Shown piece by piece: positions 32,810 through 39,185 of a stretch of 64,000 bases of DNA. A program made the position numbers and the translations under genes. Under the pieces are notes generated by a model. It had not been told where the DNA came from. It did no database searches and worked only from the letters and a program-made list of their open reading frames with translations. Within the stretch, counting starts at the first letter, position 1; each line of letters starts with the position of its first letter. Source of the DNA: Lachnospiraceae bacterium (GTDB taxonomy: Bacteria > Bacillota > Clostridia > Lachnospirales > Lachnospiraceae); assembly GCA_016288005.1 (NCBI GenBank), contig JAEEXY010000003.1, positions 26,801 through 90,800 of the forward strand, given 5' to 3'.

Positions 32810-34573
32810 TCAGGCACCTACCTTCCATTCGATCGATCTGGTATACTCATCGAACATCCGCTTATACAGACCGTCCCGCTTCATCAGTTCATCATGTGTT
32901 CCGGATTCGGTGCATTTTCCGTCATCCATCACAAATATCCTGTCGGCGTTCATTACGGTGCTGAGCCTGTGCGCGATCATGATAAGGGTCTTATCCTTCG
33001 AAAGCTCCTCAAATGCCGCCTGCACCTTTGTCTCGTTGTCGGGATCCGCAAACGCGGTCGCTTCGTCGAGGATAAGGATCGGGGCATCCTTTAACACAGC
33101 CCTCGCGATCGTGATCCTCTGCTGTTCGCCGCCGGAGAGATAGGTCCCTTTCTCCCCGATCACGGTATGTATGCCGTCCGGCAGTTTTTCGATGATATCC
33201 ATGCACTGCGCTTTTTTCAGGGCGTCGAGCACCTCAGCCTCGGACGCGTCCGGTCTGCTCATGCGCACATTGTCGAGGATCGATTTCTTGATCAGCCTGC
33301 TGTCCTGGAACACGAAAGAAACCTGCTTCATCAGCTCCGATGACGGCATGTCCTTAACATTTACGCCGCCTATGAGTATCTCACCCTTTGTCACGTCAAA
33401 GAACCTTACGATCAGCTCCGCAAGAGTGGTCTTTCCCGAACCCGACGGGCCGACGAACGCCACATGCTCACCTGGCCTGATGCTGAGGGTCACATTGCTT
33501 ACCGCGTCGCGCGCGGCGTCCTTATACCTGTAGGAAACATCCTTCAGCACGATACCGCAGTCCGCCGGAGTTTTCTTTGAGGTGCCCTCGGACAGGGGCT
33601 CGATCTCCATGATCTTATCTGCGCGCTTCAGCGCATCTATAAGGTTCATCTCCGCTTCGCCCGAATACGCGATCTTGGTCAGCGCGATGGTAACGAGAGG
33701 CATAATGATGATGTAATACATAACGTTCAGGATATCCGCGTTCTCTATGCCGTTCTTCGTAACGACATACGCAGCGATCACTATGAACGCGAATATCGCG
33801 TTGATAAAGGTCATAAAGAATGCCATCGGGACTCTCAGCATCAGCGTATACTGCGTTGCCCAGCTGCAGTAGCCGCTGATGCAGTCCTTGAACCGTTTGA
33901 AGGAATGTACAGTCTGGCCGAACGTTTTTACTACCGGGACGCCCCTTACGTATTCGGTCGCCTCGCTGCTCATGGTCTCGAGCGCGTCCTGGTACTCCTT
34001 CATCTTTGCCTGCATGTCCTTACCCATCATCTTCATCATGCACGCAAATCCGATGATGGCCGGTATAACGCAGATAAGACCGATCTTCCAGTTAAACCCG
34101 AATACCAGAACGATCAGGCCTATCGGAGTGACCGTCGCAACGGTCTTGTCGGCCAGGCTGTGCGCTATATAAGTCTCGGTAGCGGCCGTCGAATCGTTTA
34201 CGATACGTCTGATCTTTCCCGTTCCGTCCTCGTCAAAAACGCCGAGCGGCAGTGTAAGTATCCTGCGCATCAGCGAGCTGCGCATGCTGGCCTGCACACG
34301 GAATGCCGCGATATGCGTGCATAAGAGCGCCGCGATGTAAACGAGCAGCGCGCCGATGATCAGCCCGACCGCCAGCAGTGCATGTCCCTTGATCGTATCC
34401 GGATCTTCGCCGTTTACCGCGATCCTGATGATCTTCCATAACTCATAGTACGGGATCAGCGTCAGCACGGCGCTCACGGCCGCCAGACACCTCCCGAGAG
34501 TGATCAGGTACTTATGGTTTCCCGCGTATTCCCTGATCAGTTTCATGTGGTCATACTTTTCTGTCTTTCCCAC
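32810..34573 (-). CDS. ABC exporter half 1 (YbtQ/IrtA-like)
   Basis: About 587 residues. Six membrane helices precede an ATPase domain with Walker A GPSGSGKT, signature LSGGEQQR, Walker B ILILDEATAFAD and IAHRLST. The Walker B is followed by AFADPD rather than the usual SALD, so one composite ATP site may be weakened. I place the start at a GTG (34573) with AGGGAGG eight bases upstream; an ATG at 34594 overlaps that ribosome site. It is the first gene of the ABC pair and is preceded by an operator palindrome at 34654. Confidence 0.88.
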   Translation of the reverse strand: MGKTEKYDHMKLIREYAGNHKYLITLGRCLAAVSAVLTLIPYYELWKIIRIAVNGEDPDTIKGHALLAVGLIIGALLVYIAALLCTHIAAFRVQASMRSSLMRRILTLPLGVFDEDGTGKIRRIVNDSTAATETYIAHSLADKTVATVTPIGLIVLVFGFNWKIGLICVIPAIIGFACMMKMMGKDMQAKMKEYQDALETMSSEATEYVRGVPVVKTFGQTVHSFKRFKDCISGYCSWATQYTLMLRVPMAFFMTFINAIFAFIVIAAYVVTKNGIENADILNVMYYIIIMPLVTIALTKIAYSGEAEMNLIDALKRADKIMEIEPLSEGTSKKTPADCGIVLKDVSYRYKDAARDAVSNVTLSIRPGEHVAFVGPSGSGKTTLAELIVRFFDVTKGEILIGGVNVKDMPSSELMKQVSFVFQDSRLIKKSILDNVRMSRPDASEAEVLDALKKAQCMDIIEKLPDGIHTVIGEKGTYLSGGEQQRITIARAVLKDAPILILDEATAFADPDNETKVQAAFEELSKDKTLIMIAHRLSTVMNADRIFVMDDGKCTESGTHDELMKRDGLYKRMFDEYTRSIEWKVGA

Positions 34574-34653
34574 TTTCTGTTCCTCCCTTTGCATTTTGAT
34601 CTATATAAAACACCCGGCAGCCGCAGCATGACGGTTATCGATGTGTCATTTCG

Positions 34654-34669
34654 GTTAGCTATCGCTAAC
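34654..34669. promoter_or_regulatory. TetR-type operator, ABC pair
   Basis: GTTAGC-TATC-GCTAAC is a perfect palindromic half-site pair, between the terminator of the TetR gene and the ABC pair. Copies of GTTATCG and CGATAAC flank it at 34634 and 34677. Confidence 0.75.
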
Positions 34670-34692
34670 TCAAGAGCGATAACTTAAACAAT

Positions 34693-34714
34693 AAAAAAGA
34701 GCCTTTCGGCTCTT
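34693..34714 (-). terminator. Terminator after the TetR gene
   Basis: AAGAGCC/GGCTCTT with a 4-base loop (34697-34714), followed on the minus strand by six T. It ends three bases past the TetR stop, so the downstream ABC pair needs its own promoter. Confidence 0.85.
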
Positions 34715-34716
34715 CT

Positions 34717-35334
34717 CTATCTGATACCCATTATCCTCAGCCATCCCGGCATAAAGAACTCCTGGACCGTATTCAGAAAACTGTCTATCTTATCATTGTC
34801 AAAATCGTGTATGATGGGCTCAAAGCACGCGGTCAGGTACGCTGAAAGCAGCATGTGCAGTTCCTCCTCACTGATATCGATCACCGGATATCCCTTATCC
34901 TTCAGAAATCTGATGGCCTCCAGAAACTCTCTCTGGTTGCTCTCTACATAGTCGTGGACGAAGTTCTCGTATTTGGTCCCCCGTGAGCGTGTCATCAGGA
35001 GGATGAACTCATCCCTTCGCGGAAGTATGACTTCCCTGATCAGGTCTATGAAAGTTTCCCCGAAGAGCTCTTCCTTCGGCGTCCCGCTGTCCAAAAGATC
35101 GTACTTCCTGCCGGTATGCCTGTCCGTCCACGCCTTAATGCTCTCGACCAGCGGTTCGACCATGGCGTTGAACATGGCTTCCTTGTCGTCATAATGCCTG
35201 TAAAGGCCGGCCGAAGTCATACCCGCACGCGCCCCGATGCTCCTGATGGAAGCATCCTCATAGCCTTTTTCAAGGAACTCGTCGCGGATAGCTTTTTTAA
35301 CCTTTTCATGACTGAGTGTTTTATCTCTGGGCAT
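34717..35334 (-). CDS. TetR-family transcriptional regulator
   Basis: About 205 residues from the ATG at 35334, which has GGAG nine bases upstream. The N-terminal helix-turn-helix is ASIRSIGARAGMTSAGLYRHYDDKEAMFNAM, the TetR signature. The C-terminal part is a ligand-binding helical domain, with no recognised ligand. It lies upstream of the ABC pair on the same strand and next to the operator family GTTAGC-N4-GCTAAC, so it is the obvious candidate to bind it. Its own upstream region has TTGACA at about 35400 but only a degenerate operator (GTTATC-N7-GCTATC). Confidence 0.92.
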   Translation of the reverse strand: MPRDKTLSHEKVKKAIRDEFLEKGYEDASIRSIGARAGMTSAGLYRHYDDKEAMFNAMVEPLVESIKAWTDRHTGRKYDLLDSGTPKEELFGETFIDLIREVILPRRDEFILLMTRSRGTKYENFVHDYVESNQREFLEAIRFLKDKGYPVIDISEEELHMLLSAYLTACFEPIIHDFDNDKIDSFLNTVQEFFMPGWLRIMGIR

Positions 35335-35406
35335 AACGGCAACTCCGAAAAATAAGTTATCACTGTTCGCTATCAAAGATTACTATAATTTCTTTTTCCT
35401 GTCAAG

Positions 35407-35444
35407 CATAAAAAAAGAGAACCCGCACCTATGTATGCGGGTTC
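35407..35444 (-). terminator. Terminator of the flavodoxin-MarR-radical SAM-lipase operon
   Basis: GAACCCGCA (35419-35427) and TGCGGGTTC (35436-35444) pair; seven T follow on the minus strand. It lies 21 bases beyond the lipase stop. Confidence 0.9.
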
Positions 35445-35464
35445 CGAAATTTACCGTTTCCGGG

Positions 35465-37102
35465 TCACAGTTCCGATATCATCTTTGCCAGTTCGAGATA
35501 GAACGGCTTAATGTTTATGCGCTTTGTGAGACCTCCCTGGAAAGCCATGTGGTCTCCCCTGAACGTGGGCATTACATACCACCGTCCGGGCTCGGGCACG
35601 GTCCCGTCCGCAAATTTGCTCTGCGGGGCACCCAAAGGCGCGCCGGCGGAGATCTCGTTTACCAGGCCGTCGTTGGGCTGCCAGGCTTTGCCGATCTCGG
35701 TGCCGCCCTTTGTGACGCCCGTATATCTGCTCATGTACATGGCGCCCTTCATGAAAATGCTCTCGGTGATCGAAGGATCGGGAGAAAAGCTCCCGTCCGC
35801 GTTCTCAACCGTTGAGGCGCAGGGATAGGCAAAATAATACACATCCCTGAAAGTGGTTATGCTCTCGTTGAGCGCGAGTGCGTTGTCGATATGCATATCG
35901 TACGACGCGTAATCCCAGGACGCACGGCCGTCAAGCACAGGCTTTGTGCCTTTTGATACCGCGCCTCCGGTCTTCTCGTATTTTTCAGGAATATCTATCG
36001 CGGACAGATCGAAGCTCTTATCCTCGTACATATCGTAGGCCGTGGTCCCGTTCGTGGGTGCCGCGAGCGTTACGACCGCCAGAAGCTTCGCCGTGCTCCC
36101 GCCTTTAAAATACGGTGAAAGGTCCGCCTCATCGGTCACCGCCCGCTCCTCGGCGCTGCCGTCGCGCAGTATCTCTGAAAAGAGACGGATCGTCGCTCCT
36201 CCGAAGGAATGTCCGATAAGAGCTATCTTTGACTGATCAAAGTCGTCTATCAGGGCTTTTCCGGTAAAATCCCTGCCGAACCGCTCATGCCCCGCCGCGC
36301 GGCTGTGCGCCTCGCCGTAATCGACTCTTGTCCCCGCCAGCTGCGCGTACAGCTCGCAGGCTCTGTCCCATGCGCTGCCCGTAGGATCGACAGACGCCGC
36401 ATAACTCTCATATCCGCGGTTGTTCAGGTACCTGATGATGCTGCCGCCCGACAGTCCCCAGTACGGGAAAAACTCGTTTATCGTATCATAGCTGCCCCAG
36501 CCCGAAAGCCCGTGGACAAAAATGTATTTCACATCACTCTCAGCCGGCCTGCGATATCCGACCGCGCCCGAAAGAACACTTACCGCCATGATCAGTACCA
36601 CCATCCATGCCGTAGTCTTTACGGCCCCGAGCTTATTCACACGGAAGAACGGGTACGGTCCGTCGACCTTTCCCGTCGCGTTCAGATAAAGCATCGTAAG
36701 CCCGTACGCGAGTGTCACGATCACGGGAACCCATACCCACAGGATCGAGGCCCTGTCCTCGGCAAAGATATACGATACCGCCGACAACAGCGGGATCAGC
36801 AGGTGATGGAACAGGCCGCTGCCCGAGAAGAGCAGCTCCTTTACCCTGCCTGATACGGGCACCAGTATGCACGCCGTGACGAAAAACGTCATAACTAGCA
36901 TGCCCGTCGCAGTGAACCTCAGCACCTCCACAAAAGCTCTCTGCCCGAATATCACGAGCAGCACAGATGCCGCGCACGCGATCAGGTTGGAGATTATCGT
37001 GTAAAATGTCAGGCCCTTTTTGATGCCCCCGCCGCGTTTACTGACCTTTGCAAATGCAATGATCTCAAGTATTACGATAATCAGATTAAGCAGTCTGGCC
37101 AT
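35465..37102 (-). CDS. Lipase domain fused to an N-terminal six-helix membrane domain
   Basis: A 545-residue protein. Residues 1-183 hold about six membrane helices (about 4-20, 31-54, 60-82, 98-115, 122-140, 163-183) resembling the Pr6Pr/FAR-17a-like membrane family. Residues 190-545 are a family I.5-type (staphylococcal/Geobacillus) lipase: IFVHGLSGWG near 194, nucleophile Ser in IGHSFGGAT near 299 and a late His near WYVMPTFRGDHMAF. The lipase part would face the outside. The gene starts inside the radical SAM gene (17-base overlap) and ends at a terminator. The fusion is unusual; the membrane half could be an anchor or a second enzyme. Confidence 0.85.
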   Translation of the reverse strand: MARLLNLIIVILEIIAFAKVSKRGGGIKKGLTFYTIISNLIACAASVLLVIFGQRAFVEVLRFTATGMLVMTFFVTACILVPVSGRVKELLFSGSGLFHHLLIPLLSAVSYIFAEDRASILWVWVPVIVTLAYGLTMLYLNATGKVDGPYPFFRVNKLGAVKTTAWMVVLIMAVSVLSGAVGYRRPAESDVKYIFVHGLSGWGSYDTINEFFPYWGLSGGSIIRYLNNRGYESYAASVDPTGSAWDRACELYAQLAGTRVDYGEAHSRAAGHERFGRDFTGKALIDDFDQSKIALIGHSFGGATIRLFSEILRDGSAEERAVTDEADLSPYFKGGSTAKLLAVVTLAAPTNGTTAYDMYEDKSFDLSAIDIPEKYEKTGGAVSKGTKPVLDGRASWDYASYDMHIDNALALNESITTFRDVYYFAYPCASTVENADGSFSPDPSITESIFMKGAMYMSRYTGVTKGGTEIGKAWQPNDGLVNEISAGAPLGAPQSKFADGTVPEPGRWYVMPTFRGDHMAFQGGLTKRINIKPFYLELAKMISEL

Positions 37103-38195
37103 TTTCTTTCCTCATAAGCTGCTCGACGAGTTCACGCTTTTCATACAGCACGCAACCGCCCTCGTGGTCGTCCAGCAGTATGTCGCCGCTCTGAAGAGCC
37201 ATGAACAGGGGTGAATGCATGGCATCACGGAGCGATGAATTCCTGATATTTACATCCGAATACGGTGAGAAAGGACAGGGCTCCGCGCCGCCGTGCGAGT
37301 TGATGTGGAAGAAGCCTCTGCCCGCAGCCACACAGCCGCCCGAGCTCTTTTCGTCGCCGGGGAATGAGATGTAGACCATCTGAGGCCTCTCTTCCCTGAG
37401 GCGCGCGATCTCAGCCTTAAGATACTCTCTCTCGGCCTCCTTCGGAGCCAGATCGCTGCTCTCCTCGGTGACAGGCACGAACTCCACGAATATCACTGCC
37501 TTGCAGCCTCTGTCGGAGAGCTCGCTCAAAAACTCGTCCGAGGTAACCTCCCTGACATTCTCCGTGGTAACCGTCACGGACGCGCCGAATATCAGGCCGC
37601 GCTCATGCAGCTCGTCCATGTTTTTGATCAGGCGGTCATAGATGCCCTCGCCGCGTCTGGCGTCGGTGATCTCCTTTTTGCCCTCGATGCTCATGATCGG
37701 CACCAGGTTGCGGCTGTTCTCGAACAGGTCGAAATACCGCTCGTCCATAAAGGTTCCGTTCGTGAATATCGGGAACAGGATGCTCTTTTTCCTGCCTGCC
37801 GCCTCGATAACATCCCTGCGCAGCATCGGTTCTCCGCCCGCGAGCAGGATAAAGCTGATGCCCAGCTCGTCCGCCTCGTCGAATATCCTGCCCCACTCCT
37901 CGTTCGTGAGCTGGCTGACAGGCTCCGAATCCACGGTGGCGTGGTTGCATCTGGAATAGCAGCCCGCGCAGTGCAGATTGCATTTGCTCGTGATGCTCGC
38001 GATCAGGAACGGAGGGATATGCTCTCCCGCTTTCTCCGCCTTTTTGCGCTTTTTCGATGCCGAGGCGCTCGCCTTCGCGAAGCTCAGCATAAAAGCGCTC
38101 TCTTTGGGGTTCTTAAGTGTCGCCTTGATCGCGTCCGAAACAACGCGCTCGACGCCCTGAGTCATATATTCCTGTATGTTGAATTCTTTTTCCAT
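37086..38195 (-). CDS. Radical SAM protein
   Basis: A 369-residue protein. The cluster motif CNLHCAGCYSRC is near residue 73, followed by LLAGGEPMLRRDV and the strand IFTNGTFMD typical of SPASM/PqqE-like radical SAM enzymes. A C-terminal Cys-containing part (GGCVAAGRG and EPCPFSPY) resembles an auxiliary-cluster or SPASM-type tail. It lies between the MarR regulator and the membrane-fused lipase, both overlapping or closely spaced. Substrate unknown. It may modify a peptide or a lipid-linked substrate, or be unrelated. Confidence 0.88.
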   Translation of the reverse strand: MEKEFNIQEYMTQGVERVVSDAIKATLKNPKESAFMLSFAKASASASKKRKKAEKAGEHIPPFLIASITSKCNLHCAGCYSRCNHATVDSEPVSQLTNEEWGRIFDEADELGISFILLAGGEPMLRRDVIEAAGRKKSILFPIFTNGTFMDERYFDLFENSRNLVPIMSIEGKKEITDARRGEGIYDRLIKNMDELHERGLIFGASVTVTTENVREVTSDEFLSELSDRGCKAVIFVEFVPVTEESSDLAPKEAEREYLKAEIARLREERPQMVYISFPGDEKSSGGCVAAGRGFFHINSHGGAEPCPFSPYSDVNIRNSSLRDAMHSPLFMALQSGDILLDDHEGGCVLYEKRELVEQLMRKENGQTA

Positions 38196-38201
38196 GATCG
38201 T

Positions 38202-38633
38202 TTATCCTTCCAAAAACCTGTACAGAAGCCCGTAGAGTTCCCGTGCCTCCTGTTCGCTGAGCGCAAAGCCCTGCGAAGCGATCTTCATCGGGATATCCTT
38301 GCACTGTTCCTTGAGCGCATTACCCTCTTCGGTAATGCTGATAACTGTTACGCGCTCGTCCTCTTTGGAGCGCTCCCTCGTCACATAACCGGCCTTCTCG
38401 AGCCTTTTCAGGAGCGGTGTCAGAGTTCCCGCGTCGAGATAGAGCGCGCTGCCGAGCTGCCCGACATTCATGCTCTCATGCTCCCAGAGTACCATCAGCA
38501 CCACATACTGGGTGTAGGTGAGTCCGAGGGGGCTCAGATAGGGAGTGTACTTTCCGACTATCTTTCTGCTGCACGCGTACATCGGAAAGCATAACTGATT
38601 TTTCAGCAAAAGCTGTTCATATTCCTGTGCCAT
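38202..38633 (-). CDS. MarR-family regulator, OhrR-like
   Basis: A 143-residue winged-helix repressor. The N-terminal QLCFPMYACSRK contains the Cys that OhrR regulators use to sense peroxides, and the winged helix has LDAGTLTPLLKRLEKAGYVTRERS and DERVTVISIT. It lies 18 bases after flavodoxin and 6 bases before the radical SAM gene, so it probably represses the operon and is released by oxidants or lipid hydroperoxides. A target Ohr gene is not present. Confidence 0.92.
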   Translation of the reverse strand: MAQEYEQLLLKNQLCFPMYACSRKIVGKYTPYLSPLGLTYTQYVVLMVLWEHESMNVGQLGSALYLDAGTLTPLLKRLEKAGYVTRERSKEDERVTVISITEEGNALKEQCKDIPMKIASQGFALSEQEARELYGLLYRFLEG

Positions 38634-38651
38634 GTCGTAATCTCCGTCCGA

Positions 38652-39089
38652 TCAGATATCCGATGCCTTAAATACCAGCTTGGCATCGACGGAAACAGCG
38701 CCCTTGAGCGAAGGCCCGAGTTTTTCCGCGGTCTTGCCTATCTTGCTGCCGCCCGAAGTAGCGAATGCGTGAACGGTCTTGCCGCTCCAGTCGTAGCCCT
38801 CGACGAAGGTGTACACAACCCTAGGTGCCTGGCCGTACCAGATCGGGAATCCGATGTAAACGGTGTCGTATTTCTCAAAATCGGCTACCCTGCCGGCTAC
38901 GGGAACATCCTTATGTCCCATCTGCTCACGGTTGCAGCGCGCAACGGGATTGACCCAGTTGATGTCTGATTTGGTATAGGGTGTCTCGGGGACGATCTCA
39001 AAAATGTCCGCGCCGATCTTTGCAGCGTACTCCTTGGCTACCTTTGCGGTTGTTCCTTCCGCGCTGAAATAAGTTACGAGTGTTGCCAT
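38652..39089 (-). CDS. Flavodoxin
   Basis: A 145-residue flavodoxin-like FMN protein. The phosphate-binding loop YFSAEGTTAKVA is near residue 7 (a variant of the TxTGxT loop), and GFPIWYGQAPRVVYTF is the family's second FMN loop. Length matches short-chain flavodoxin-like proteins. It is the first gene of the operon and carries a perfect promoter. It probably supplies electrons, possibly to the radical SAM protein downstream. Confidence 0.9.
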   Translation of the reverse strand: MATLVTYFSAEGTTAKVAKEYAAKIGADIFEIVPETPYTKSDINWVNPVARCNREQMGHKDVPVAGRVADFEKYDTVYIGFPIWYGQAPRVVYTFVEGYDWSGKTVHAFATSGGSKIGKTAEKLGPSLKGAVSVDAKLVFKASDI

Positions 39090-39128
39090 GATATATTACC
39101 TCCGTTTCTGTTGTTTAAATTTGACACC

Positions 39129-39157
39129 ATTATATTTTGCACAATGTATTATGTCAA
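39129..39157 (-). promoter_or_regulatory. Consensus sigma-A promoter of the flavodoxin operon
   Basis: On the minus strand TTGACA (39152-39157), a 17-base spacer and TATAAT (39129-39134) match consensus at all 12 positions. The spacer contains TTGTGCAAAA, a possible MarR half-site. Confidence 0.9.
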
Positions 39158-39185
39158 TAAGCTGCTGCGGGAGTTAATAAAAAGT

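Noticed and set aside
35340..35370. Operator for TetR autoregulation at GTTATC-N7-GCTATC
   Set aside because: The spacer is 7 rather than 4 bases and both half-sites have mismatches; kept only as a weak possibility.
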